DNA of 20,090 bases, taken from the IMG/VR virus record IMGVR_UViG_3300013120_000386, positions 1 to 20,090 of that record, one strand, 5' to 3'. Position 1 is the stretch's first letter. Each line of letters begins with the position of its first letter. The notes below the pieces were generated by a model, which saw only the letters and a program-made list of their open reading frames with translations, searched no databases and had not been told where the DNA came from. This DNA is from a virus. Below, in pieces: positions 11,744 to 17,982 of the stretch. A program made the translations under genes and the position numbers.

Positions 11744-11838
11744 AACCCGGCACCTTAAACATAGAGGGGGAATTGTGAGAACGGCTAGTGATGGCGGGCG
11801 CTCCTAATACCCGCCAAACCTTTCAGCAGGAGCGAGCA

Positions 11839-12207
11839 ATGCTGCCTAAGCGCATCCCGAAGAAATCGAAGCGGTCGAGCATGTGGCGTAAGCCCTCCTA
11901 CCGCGCGTTCGTTCGGAGCTTCGCTTGCTGCAACTGCGCCTCGATGGTGAACGTCGAGTGCGCGCATGTCCGCTGGCAAAGCGGGGCTGGGATGGGCGAG
12001 AAGCCGCACGACTGGCTTACGGTCCCCCTCTGCCATGATTGCCACACAGGCGAGCAGCACACCAAGCTAGGCGAGCCGGAGTTCTGGACCCGCTACGCCA
12101 AGCGCGAAGGCCAGACCGTGTTCGACCTAATGCAAGAGTTGAACGACGCAGATCCGAAGTTCCGGCGCGAGATTGCCGAGGCCAAGCGGGAGCGTGGCCT
12201 TGAGTGA
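11839..12207 (+). CDS. HNH-type / DUF968-like zinc-binding nuclease, putative
   Basis: Encodes 122 residues from ATG 11839, with AGGAG at 11828-11832; an earlier in-frame start at 11788 lacks a clear ribosome binding site. The N terminus is very basic (KRIPKKSKRSSMWRKPSYRAF). Cys/His pairs follow: C30, C31-x-C33, then C41-A-H43 and C65-HD-C68-H69, then GEQHT. This is the pattern of small phage HNH-like nucleases (DUF968/Ref-type group) found near NinB/NinG-type recombination genes. The final 35 residues form a helix. It probably acts on DNA branches or nicks during early recombination; the exact reaction is not known. Confidence 0.65.
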   Translation: MLPKRIPKKSKRSSMWRKPSYRAFVRSFACCNCASMVNVECAHVRWQSGAGMGEKPHDWLTVPLCHDCHTGEQHTKLGEPEFWTRYAKREGQTVFDLMQELNDADPKFRREIAEAKRERGLE

Positions 12208-12634
12208 CACCGAGCCGCTGCTGTTCCGCGTCAAGCTGGGCGCGCTGCGACCTGCCAATGCAGCCGCAGAGGAAGCCCTAAAGGCAGCTGGCGACGAGCT
12301 GTTGCGGATCGAGATCAAGCGCACCACCGGCAACATTCGCCGCCTCGCATGGTATTGGGTGATGCTGCGCCTGTTCCTGGAGAACAGCGACTTTTTCGAC
12401 GGGCCGGTTAGCCCGAACTTTCTGCACCGCGAAATGAAGAAGCGCGCGGGGCTGGCGACACCGATTATCTCCAAGGCGACCGGCGAGATTTACGATTATG
12501 ACTTCGACAGCATTAGCTTCAATTCGATGCCAGAGAACGAACGGGCCGAGTTTATCGACTTCGTGGCGGACGCTCTGAGCAAGGCGTTGGGCGTTCCGAT
12601 GGACACGCTGAAACGCGAGGCGCAGGAAGCGTAA
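12200..12634 (+). CDS. DUF1367-like phage protein
   Basis: Encodes 144 residues. TTG 12200 is preferred because GGGAG lies at 12187-12191, 8 bases upstream; GTG 12194 and TTG 12173 are other in-frame starts. The pattern is that of DUF1367 phage proteins: an N-terminal strand, GNIRRLAWYWVMLRLFLE helix, a REMKKRAGL segment, then DSISFNSMPENERAEFIDFVADALSKAL near the end. Members are found near replication and recombination genes of lambda-like phages; their activity is not established. It overlaps the preceding gene by eight bases and ends the first rightward operon segment. Confidence 0.7.
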   Translation: MSDTEPLLFRVKLGALRPANAAAEEALKAAGDELLRIEIKRTTGNIRRLAWYWVMLRLFLENSDFFDGPVSPNFLHREMKKRAGLATPIISKATGEIYDYDFDSISFNSMPENERAEFIDFVADALSKALGVPMDTLKREAQEA

Positions 12635-12663
12635 ATTAATTTGCGGCGTAACGCGAAATGCGT

Positions 12664-12692
12664 TTGACAATGCAAAATGCATAAGGCATACA
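12664..12692 (+). promoter_or_regulatory. Second rightward promoter with GCATAA operator
   Basis: TTGACA (12664-12669), 17 bases, CATACA (12687-12692). Upstream GCGTTTGACA matches the promoter at 10099, and GCATAAGGCATAC (12679-12691) resembles GCATAAAGCATAAC there. It would drive the accessory operon beginning at 12726. Confidence 0.65.
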
Positions 12693-12725
12693 GTCTCTAT
12701 AGCCACTTGGCAAAGGAGACTAGAG

Positions 12726-13082
12726 ATGGCGAAGGACGAGACACAGAACCCAGTTCCTTGGAGCCCCCGCTGCGGCACGGTTGCCGAACCAGCACTGCCC
12801 ATGCCCCCGCACAACGGAACGCTCTATATCCAGTTTGCCGAAAGCCCCAGCGCCCACGGTGGCGAGCGCATTCGCAAGTGGTCGCGGCAACCGTTCGATG
12901 GCGCGCTAAAGTTCGAGTGCCTGACATATCAAGCCAATCCCCGAGATACGCATGATATGTCACCTAGGCTCAGAGGCGCGCTGGCCAGCATCATCGCTGA
13001 CCCCGATTGCTGTGCGGCTTCCAAGTCCATCGCGCGGGACGCTCTGCGCCGTAGTGTGGATGGTCGAGGGTCAAGCCAGTGA
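12726..13082 (+). CDS. Unknown phage protein (118 aa)
   Basis: First gene behind the operator-controlled promoter at 12664, with AAAGGAGAC 6 bases before ATG 12726. The N-terminal half is Pro-rich with PPHNGTLYIQFAE; the second half has GERIRKWSRQPFDGALKFEC and helices RLRGALASIIADPDCC and AASKSIARDALRR. The stop overlaps the next start (GTGA). No family is recognised; early expression under repressor control is the only clue. Confidence 0.6.
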   Translation: MAKDETQNPVPWSPRCGTVAEPALPMPPHNGTLYIQFAESPSAHGGERIRKWSRQPFDGALKFECLTYQANPRDTHDMSPRLRGALASIIADPDCCAASKSIARDALRRSVDGRGSSQ

Positions 13083-13486
13083 CCGCCCCCGCCACCTTCA
13101 CCAAGGCATCCGTAGCTGACTGGCACATGGAGCCTGCCCCCGCAGCAATCCTCGCATCGGTTGATCCCGAGCAATTCATCGAACGCAAGACCGCTGCGAT
13201 TACGCCACGCGGTTTGGCTGGCGATGTGTTCGAGATTTACGGCACGACCGACCGTGCTTGCGAACAGCGGGAGATGCTGGAGCAATACCGCAAGGCATGG
13301 ATCGAGCGCCAAGTCGGCATGACCGAGAAGGCAGCTATCGAAGCCGAGATACAGGGCGACAACAGCTACTTCATGCAGATGGTCGAGCTTACGGGCGCGA
13401 TCCCGAGCGTGTCGGCTGTGCTTCGTTCTGCGTTTGGGGAGCCTGACAGGTTCGTGACGCCGCGTGTGGCGGGAGGGATGGCGTGA
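13079..13486 (+). CDS. Unknown phage protein (135 aa)
   Basis: GTG 13079 overlaps the upstream stop. Mostly helical: AAITPRGLAGDVFEIYGTTDRACEQREMLEQYRKAWIERQ, then MTEKAAIEAEIQGDNSYFMQMVELTGAIPS. No catalytic or metal motif and no membrane segment. Ends with a TGATG overlap to the Cys-rich gene. Function unknown. Confidence 0.6.
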   Translation: MTAPATFTKASVADWHMEPAPAAILASVDPEQFIERKTAAITPRGLAGDVFEIYGTTDRACEQREMLEQYRKAWIERQVGMTEKAAIEAEIQGDNSYFMQMVELTGAIPSVSAVLRSAFGEPDRFVTPRVAGGMA

Positions 13487-13764
13487 TGGACATCGACGAC
13501 CTCGACTACGACGATGGTGACTGCGCCAACTGCGGCGGCGAGGGCTTTACCTACGGATGCTCGTGGGACTGGCAGTGTGACACCTATGACGAAGGGGAGG
13601 GCACATGCCTCTGCACCCGTCGCTGCGAGTGGTGCAATCCCCCGTCCGCAGCCGAGATAGCAGAGCGCCAGAAGCTCCGAGACATTCTGGCGACCGCCCT
13701 AGCCAAAGACAAGATAGCCGAGCTGCGCACCCCCACAAGTCAGGAGACAGATCATGCAGAATGA
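13486..13764 (+). CDS. Small Cys-rich, acidic protein
   Basis: Encodes 92 residues from ATG 13486 (GGGAGGG at 13471-13477 upstream). The start is very acidic (MDIDDLDYDDGD) and is followed by CANCGGEG, CSWDWQC, CLCTRRCEWC: about nine cysteines in 50 residues. The first CxxCGG resembles half of a DnaJ-type zinc finger, and the remainder could make one or two zinc sites. The C-terminal half is helical (AAEIAERQKLRDILATALAKDKIAEL). A metal-binding adaptor is plausible; no family is recognised. Confidence 0.6.
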   Translation: MDIDDLDYDDGDCANCGGEGFTYGCSWDWQCDTYDEGEGTCLCTRRCEWCNPPSAAEIAERQKLRDILATALAKDKIAELRTPTSQETDHAE

Positions 13765-14035
13765 GAAGGTGCCCGATTGGGCAAAGGGTCGCGCAAACGA
13801 AATGCTCAAAGGCTGCTCGTGCGACTACTCCTCGTTTCTAGTCTTCGCCCGCTACATCGCGGAGCATGAAGAGCCCCCGGTCGATGAGCTTTACGAGGCG
13901 CTCAAGGCGGTTGTGGAAATGGGGCGTTACGACACCCGCGAACAGACCGAATTGCTGCGGAGCGAACTTAAGGATCGCGGCTTTGAAGTGCGGAAGATTG
14001 AACTCGCCCGTAAGGAGGACAGCCATGCAGGATAA
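13754..14035 (+). CDS. Unknown phage protein (93 aa)
   Basis: AGGAGAC precedes ATG 13754, and the gene overlaps the upstream gene by 11 bases and the next by 11. It is helical: DWAKGRANEMLKGC, SFLVFARYIAEHEEPPVDELYEALKAVVEM, REQTELLRSELKDRG. No metal or catalytic motif is visible, only CSC at 21-23. Function unknown. Confidence 0.6.
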   Translation: MQNEKVPDWAKGRANEMLKGCSCDYSSFLVFARYIAEHEEPPVDELYEALKAVVEMGRYDTREQTELLRSELKDRGFEVRKIELARKEDSHAG

Positions 14036-14339
14036 TGTGACGCAGGCGCTGCCGGTGATTCAAGCGGATCGTGAGGCCGCCGCTGATTTTCATAAATCAA
14101 ATAGCCGCAAGATGTTTGCTGAAAACTACGCTGAGGCTATCCGACAAGGACTGCGTGATAGCGACAGCATGGTCCAAGCCTTCGCCGCCCATCGCATCGC
14201 CTCCACAACAGCACAGACCGAAGCAGTGCAAACGCTGGTGGAGTTCATACGCGGCCTAGAGTGTGAATGCGACAGCTATCATGGGTTCCGCTGCGGGCGC
14301 TGCCTCACCCTCGCAGCCCACCGCGAGAGCCAGCCATGA
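14025..14339 (+). CDS. Unknown phage protein (104 aa)
   Basis: ATG 14025 has an excellent ribosome binding site (TAAGGAGGAC) and is preferred to the longer in-frame frame from 13866. Helices dominate (KMFAENYAEAIRQGL, SMVQAFAAHRIASTTAQTEAVQTLVEFIRG). The C terminus carries ECECDSYHGFRCGRC, four cysteines that may bind zinc. The stop overlaps the next start (ATGA). Confidence 0.6.
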   Translation: MQDNVTQALPVIQADREAAADFHKSNSRKMFAENYAEAIRQGLRDSDSMVQAFAAHRIASTTAQTEAVQTLVEFIRGLECECDSYHGFRCGRCLTLAAHRESQP

Positions 14340-14512
14340 GCGGGTGGCAGATACTTGGCACGCTGATGCTGGCCGCTCCGACACTGCTTGGGCTTGTGGC
14401 GATGGCTTCCGTCATGCCGCTTCGCGAGGTTGCCTACATGATCGGCGGCTCGATTGCTCTGACCGCAATCATGGTTGTCGGAGTGGGCCTGCTTGTTGGG
14501 GCGCTGCCATGA
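14336..14512 (+). CDS. Two-pass membrane peptide (58 aa)
   Basis: ATG 14336 overlaps the upstream stop. Two hydrophobic segments, residues 5-25 (ILGTLMLAAPTLLGLVAMAS) and 33-56 (AYMIGGSIALTAIMVVGVGLL), separated by a short MPLREV loop with one Arg and one Glu, predict a hairpin in the inner membrane. Small phage membrane peptides of this type may act in superinfection exclusion or be holin-like, but its place in the early accessory operon argues against lysis. Confidence 0.65.
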   Translation: MSGWQILGTLMLAAPTLLGLVAMASVMPLREVAYMIGGSIALTAIMVVGVGLLVGALP

Positions 14513-14715
14513 GCATCCGCCAGCAACACCGCCAGGACGAACATGCAGCAGCCGATCTGCGCGAAAGCATGTGGAGGCCCGCCGCCCTCGCAAGAGTGAT
14601 CGCAGAGCATGACGCGGCAATCGCAGCAATGGAAAGCATTGAGGCCTGCATAGCGCGGGCAGACACCTTGCTCGCACACAATGCTGCGCTGCTTAATCAG
14701 ATGGAGAATGGATGA
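14509..14715 (+). CDS. Small helical protein (68 aa), unknown
   Basis: ATG 14509 overlaps the upstream stop (ATGA). It is almost entirely helix: HRQDEHAAADLRESMWRPAALARVIAEHDAAIAAMESIEACIARADTLL in outline, with a coiled-coil-like pattern and a basic N terminus. It overlaps the next gene by four bases. No family is recognised. Confidence 0.55.
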   Translation: MSIRQQHRQDEHAAADLRESMWRPAALARVIAEHDAAIAAMESIEACIARADTLLAHNAALLNQMENG

Positions 14716-15113
14716 TGGAAATCGACATCATGGAATACGTGAATGACGCCGAGATAAAGGACGCCATTCTTTCCGGCTTGAGCGGATACGCCCGCGACAA
14801 TGCCGAGCGTATCATCAGCAACGCTGGCTACTCTCTCGCAACAGACATCGCGAACGCTAAACTCGACGAGGCCGCTGGTGCAAAAATCTATGACAAGGCG
14901 GTTGGCCTTCTCGATGAACTTTCCGCGTTCACCCTGTTTGATCTTGGGGGATACGGTCGCCCGCCTAGCGAGGCTCGTCAGATACTGAACAGCGCGGTCC
15001 GCAAGGAGGCCGATGCGCTTTCGGCGGCTATCCGGTCCGCAATCCACAACCTGACCAAGCGGGAAATCGTGGACATTGTGAAGTCTGGCGCAGTCAAAGT
15101 GGTGATCGAATGA
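14712..15113 (+). CDS. Unknown phage protein (133 aa)
   Basis: ATG 14712 or 14715. Mainly helical, with repeated short stretches (AEIKDAILSGLSGYARDNAERIISNAGY, AGAKIYDKAVGLLDELSAFTLFDLGG, SAVRKEADALSAAIRSAIHNL). No catalytic motif, zinc motif or membrane segment is seen. Its ATGA overlap with the next gene suggests coupling. Function unknown. Confidence 0.6.
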   Translation: MMEIDIMEYVNDAEIKDAILSGLSGYARDNAERIISNAGYSLATDIANAKLDEAAGAKIYDKAVGLLDELSAFTLFDLGGYGRPPSEARQILNSAVRKEADALSAAIRSAIHNLTKREIVDIVKSGAVKVVIE

Positions 15114-15256
15114 CCACCCGCGCCCACAGCTACGAGCGCAGCCACCGCACGGCTAGAGACGCGCGGGCCTTTAGTGGAGGTCACGCTTACCCGCGCATTC
15201 AACCAATGGAACAGCCCTCTTTGCTGGCCAAGATATTCGGAAGGAACGCACGATGA
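15110..15256 (+). CDS. Very small basic protein (48 aa)
   Basis: ATG 15110 overlaps the upstream stop (ATGA), and its own TGA 15254-15256 overlaps the start of the Lar-like gene at 15253. The protein is rich in Arg/His (MTTRAHSYERSHRTARDAR) and has a PSLLAKIFGRN end. Coupling at both ends supports a real gene. No function is recognised. Confidence 0.6.
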   Translation: MTTRAHSYERSHRTARDARAFSGGHAYPRIQPMEQPSLLAKIFGRNAR

Positions 15257-15609
15257 GCGAGGAATTGAAGCCGTGCCCGTTTTGCGGGGGTGAGGTCGAG
15301 TTGCGTCACGACCACACAACCGAGGATATTGACACGGTCCACCACGCCCAGCCTGCGCCGGATTGCCCACTTGATGCTGGCGTCAGTGCATTCCTGATCG
15401 GCAACAAGGAATTGGTCGCCGCGTGGAACCGCCGCGCAGCACTCAAGGATAGGGATGTAGTGCTGGAAGAAGCGGCGGAGCGTGCGGCGTTCGTAGCTGG
15501 CTATCGCGCGGCGCACATGGTCCCTGACGCCTACGACAGCACCAGTGCGGCAGAAGAGGCATGGGAAGGCTACTGGCTTGTTTCTCGCAATCTCAAGGAG
15601 CGGGTGTGA
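15253..15609 (+). CDS. Lar-like restriction alleviation protein, putative
   Basis: Encodes 118 residues beginning SEELKPCPFCGGEVEL, with C8-x2-C11 and Cys38, then a WNRRA stretch at 58-62. This CPFCGG ... WNRR pattern is shared by Lar (restriction alleviation) proteins and other small phage zinc-ribbon proteins. Lar relieves EcoKI-type restriction of unmodified phage DNA in E. coli phages; here only the zinc ribbon is seen. It may complement the two methyltransferases in the leftward operon. The C-terminal half is helical. Confidence 0.7.
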   Translation: MSEELKPCPFCGGEVELRHDHTTEDIDTVHHAQPAPDCPLDAGVSAFLIGNKELVAAWNRRAALKDRDVVLEEAAERAAFVAGYRAAHMVPDAYDSTSAAEEAWEGYWLVSRNLKERV

Positions 15610-16211
15610 TGGTCTGTAGTAATCAACCGACCGATAGTGGGCGTTCCCCTACGGGTCGGGCTACCCTTGCTTCGCACCAAGCCCGTTCCGGTCTTGGCCA
15701 TGCGGAGGGTATCCCTAACGCGGTGATAGACTGCGATTGGTGTGGCACGTCCTGCAAGGCGGATGCATCCGACACCATGGGGGAGTGGGCACCTGTCCGC
15801 ATTGAGTTGGGTATTTGCGACATATGCGCGATTGGCGAGGACCGCGCACGGAAATACGCCGAAGGGCGAGGCACTAAGTGGCTAATCATCGAGGGTAATC
15901 TGTATTCACCCCGACCAGTAGTTCCCTTGGGTCAGCCTGATCCACAACCCGGCACGCCATCGGATTGGAAAGGGTTTGGCGGGGCGCGCTTTGACTTCCA
16001 GCGTGACGGTGAAGAACCCCAGACGACCTATTCAATGTGGCACGGTGGAACGGTGAGAGAGCAACAGAAAGAGCGAATGCCCGACAACGGTCGTTTTTTG
16101 ACAAGGGAAGAGGTCGCGCAAAGGATCGAGGCGCGAAGCGACGAGACGCTGCAAGCGGCTCGGCCCGAAGGGCGAGAGCCTGACGGCAACGCCGATGCGC
16201 CCAACCCCTAG
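15609..16211 (+). CDS. Unknown phage protein (200 aa)
   Basis: ATG 15609 follows AAGGAGCGGG and overlaps the upstream stop (TGATG). Residues 40-75 contain two Cys pairs, CDWCGTSC and CDICA, typical of a small zinc ribbon. The rest has GTKWLIIEGNLYSPRPVVP, a Gly/Asp-rich region, and a C-terminal helix (REEVAQRIEARSDE) followed by a charged tail. I know no family for it. The amount of Ser/Thr and Pro suggests partly disordered structure. Confidence 0.6.
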   Translation: MVCSNQPTDSGRSPTGRATLASHQARSGLGHAEGIPNAVIDCDWCGTSCKADASDTMGEWAPVRIELGICDICAIGEDRARKYAEGRGTKWLIIEGNLYSPRPVVPLGQPDPQPGTPSDWKGFGGARFDFQRDGEEPQTTYSMWHGGTVREQQKERMPDNGRFLTREEVAQRIEARSDETLQAARPEGREPDGNADAPNP

Positions 16212-16224
16212 CGGAGTAAATCTC

Positions 16225-16287
16225 ATGTCTAAGAGTATAGCAGAACGTATCGAAGCACTCCGCACTCAGGAGGCAACCAATGGATAA
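16225..16287 (+). CDS. Possible 20-residue peptide
   Basis: GCGGAG precedes ATG 16225, and a 20-codon frame (SKSIAERIEALRTQEATNG) ends with TAA at 16287, overlapping the next start at 16280. It may be a translated leader coupling to the following gene. Evidence is the ribosome binding site and overlap only. Confidence 0.35.
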   Translation: MSKSIAERIEALRTQEATNG

Positions 16288-16456
16288 GATCGCTGAGATA
16301 GCCGAAGTCCTGGACGAAGCCGAAAGCGTGATCTGGCAATACAAGAGCGACCTTCTGTATCCGCCGGAAGGTGACAGCATCGGTCGCCGTTTAGAGCGCG
16401 CCAGTGAAGCCGCCTACGCCCTTCGCCGCGTCCGCAAGCACCTCAACGGAGAGTAA
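16280..16456 (+). CDS. Small helical protein (58 aa)
   Basis: ATG 16280 has AGGAGG 6-8 bases upstream (16268-16273). It is one or two helices with acidic and basic faces (MDKIAEIAEVLDEAESVIWQ, then RRLERASEAAYALRRVRKHL), with coiled-coil character. It stops two bases before the excisionase-like gene. No family is recognised. Confidence 0.65.
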   Translation: MDKIAEIAEVLDEAESVIWQYKSDLLYPPEGDSIGRRLERASEAAYALRRVRKHLNGE

Positions 16457-16457
16457 T

Positions 16458-16790
16458 GTGACCGCTCCCGCACTCATGACAGAAGCCGAGGCAGCGGAAC
16501 AGATCGGCATTGCCCCACGCACCCTGCGGGCTGTCCGGTCGCGTGGTGAGATCCGCTATGTTCGCCCGACGCCGCGAAAAATTTACTATCGCCCCGAGGA
16601 CGTGCAAGACTACCTGTCGAGCCACGTCTGCCAGGAACAGCCGCCATGTCCGTCTACAAACCCAAGAAAAGCCGCCTCTACCAGTATGACTTCCAGTTCA
16701 AAGGTCATCGGCATCATGGATCGACTGGCTGCACGTCAAAGCGGGACGCGGAACGATACGAAGCCGAGCAGCGGCGGAAGGTCGCATTAG
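16458..16790 (+). CDS. Excisionase-like MerR/AlpA-type HTH protein
   Basis: GTG 16458 follows the upstream stop by one base. Residues 7-55 form a winged HTH (MTEAEAAEQIGIAPRTLRAVRSRGEIRYVRPTPRKIYYRPEDVQDYL) like excisionases and AlpA. The residues after about 62 are low in hydrophobic content and come from DNA shared out of frame with the integrase: the overlap with the integrase gene (16646) is 145 bases. It is the likely recombination directionality factor for the integrase next to it. Such long xis-int overlaps occur in alphaproteobacterial prophages, but I cite this from general impression. Confidence 0.7.
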   Translation: MTAPALMTEAEAAEQIGIAPRTLRAVRSRGEIRYVRPTPRKIYYRPEDVQDYLSSHVCQEQPPCPSTNPRKAASTSMTSSSKVIGIMDRLAARQSGTRNDTKPSSGGRSH

Positions 16791-17746
16791 GTGAGACGAC
16801 CAAGCCCTCTTGGACTATCGAAGAAGCTTGCGATGCTTGGTTTCACGCCAAGGGGCAGCACCAGAAGTCACACGCTGCCAACCTCTACCAGCTCGGGCAG
16901 CTTATCAGGCTCTTGGGCGGACCGAAGCCCCTGCACGACCTCACAGTTCGCGACCTTGACCTGTATGTCGCCAAACGGCGCGCCAAAGTGAGCAATGCCA
17001 GCGTCAACCGCGAAATAGCCCTGTTGCGGCGCGTGGTGAGGTGGGCGGCAAAGCGCAATTACGAAACGCCGACAATCGACTGGCCCGAGGTGATGCTGCC
17101 GGAAGAGAGCGAGCGTGTCCGAGAGTTGACCGCAGAAGAAGAGGATCGGCTTTTCGCTGCGCTCCCCGACAACCTGAAGCCCATCGTGGAGTTCGCCCTG
17201 CTATCAGGGCAGCGGCGCACAGAAATCATATCCCTGCGCTGGTCGGACGTGAACCTAGCCGAAGCGCGGGCGTCGTTTTCGATCAAGGGCGGGGACAAGC
17301 ACAGCATTCCCCTATCGCCCCGCATGGTGGCACTGATCGCCAACCAGCCCAAGGTCTGCCCGCAGGTGTTCACCTACGTGTGCCGGCGACCCGCACCGAA
17401 GCGCAAGGATCGACCGCAGCGGGTGAAGGGGGAGCGCTACCCGTTTAGCAAGCAGGGTTGGGCGCGCCAGTGGCGCAAGGCGCTCAAAGAAGCGGGGATC
17501 GAGAACTACCGCTTTCACGACAACCGCCACACCGCCGCGACTCGCAATCTGCGCGCATCGGGCAACATGAAGGGTGTGCAGAAGCTGCTGGGCCACAAGG
17601 ATCTACGGACCACAGGCCGCTATGCTCATGCGATGGAAGATGACGTGCGGGCGATGCTGTTTGCAACCGAGTCCCGAAATAGTCCCGAACCGCAAGACAA
17701 TGACTTGCCGCAAACCCGCAGAAATGCTAGGAGTGGCGATGCCTAA
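16646..17746 (+). CDS. int: Tyrosine-type site-specific integrase
   Basis: Encodes 366 residues. Residues 55-140 are the core-binding helical domain; the catalytic part has Arg190 (SGQRRTEI), Lys218 (GGDKHSIPL), His291-x-x-Arg294 (FHDNRHTAA), His317 (LLGHKD) and the nucleophile Tyr326 (TGRYAHA). The full catalytic set R-K-H-R-H-Y is present. The enzyme cuts and rejoins attP and attB; its attP is likely the tRNA-Pro-derived site at 17750-17794. The C-terminal 35 residues are polar; the DNA encoding them carries the left copy of an 18-bp direct repeat. Confidence 0.97.
   Translation: MSVYKPKKSRLYQYDFQFKGHRHHGSTGCTSKRDAERYEAEQRRKVALGETTKPSWTIEEACDAWFHAKGQHQKSHAANLYQLGQLIRLLGGPKPLHDLTVRDLDLYVAKRRAKVSNASVNREIALLRRVVRWAAKRNYETPTIDWPEVMLPEESERVRELTAEEEDRLFAALPDNLKPIVEFALLSGQRRTEIISLRWSDVNLAEARASFSIKGGDKHSIPLSPRMVALIANQPKVCPQVFTYVCRRPAPKRKDRPQRVKGERYPFSKQGWARQWRKALKEAGIENYRFHDNRHTAATRNLRASGNMKGVQKLLGHKDLRTTGRYAHAMEDDVRAMLFATESRNSPEPQDNDLPQTRRNARSGDA
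17671..17688. repeat. 18-bp direct repeat, left copy (candidate integrase arm site)
   Basis: GTCCCGAAATAGTCCCGA occurs here, within the integrase 3' end, and again at 17893-17910. Each copy contains two GTCCCGA units spaced 11 bases, the pattern of adjacent arm-type integrase sites. The two copies lie on the two sides of the tRNA-like core. Confidence 0.6.
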
Positions 17747-17749
17747 GCA

Positions 17750-17794
17750 CACTTTACCCAAAACAAGTGCGCTACCAGGCTGCGCCACTCCCCG
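17750..17794 (-). other. attP core with 5' half of tRNA-Pro(TGG)
   Basis: From 17794 leftward on the minus strand about 40 bases match the 5' part of a tRNA-Pro gene: CGGGGAG, a D-arm with GCGC...GGTAGCGC, ACTTG, and the loop TTTTGGGT with anticodon TGG (17760-17758). The match ends just after the anticodon loop, and the rest of the tRNA is absent. CACTT (17750-17754) and AAGTG (17765-17769) flank the loop as an inverted repeat, like integrase core sites. Integration in or near an anticodon loop is common, but most phages carry the 3' half of the tRNA. Confidence 0.65.
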
Positions 17795-17982
17795 ACCTGC
17801 GGAAGCCCTTAGGTTTCGTGCGGTTCGCGGGCAAGCCCCAAAAGCCGTTCGCGGCAAGAAAGGGCGGAACGTGGCAAGAACAGGCAGCGGGTGTCCCGAA
17901 ATAGTCCCGAGGCCTGAGAGCGGGCCGAGAAGGTGCGACAACACCGACCCGGCCCTGACCATAACGAACGTAGGAGGTTCGC
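17795..17982. other. Non-coding attP flank with possible phage-borne tRNA promoter
   Basis: No gene is seen. On the minus strand TTGCCC, 17 bases and TAAGGG precede the tRNA-like start by 11 bases. That could be a promoter supplied by the phage for a rebuilt tRNA-Pro after integration. The right copy of the 18-bp direct repeat is at 17893-17910. Confidence 0.35.
17893..17910. repeat. 18-bp direct repeat, right copy (candidate integrase arm site)
   Basis: Exact second copy of GTCCCGAAATAGTCCCGA, 222 bases from the left copy and about 100 bases beyond the tRNA-like segment. Confidence 0.6.

Noticed and set aside
14336-14512. Holin
   Set aside because: The two-pass peptide is hairpin-like as some holins are, but it lies in the early accessory operon far from the spanins and no endolysin is nearby.
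17603-17962. Minus-strand frame containing GVAQPGSALVLG
   Set aside because: This is the well-known false translation of a tRNA-Pro gene; here it marks the tRNA fragment, not a protein.
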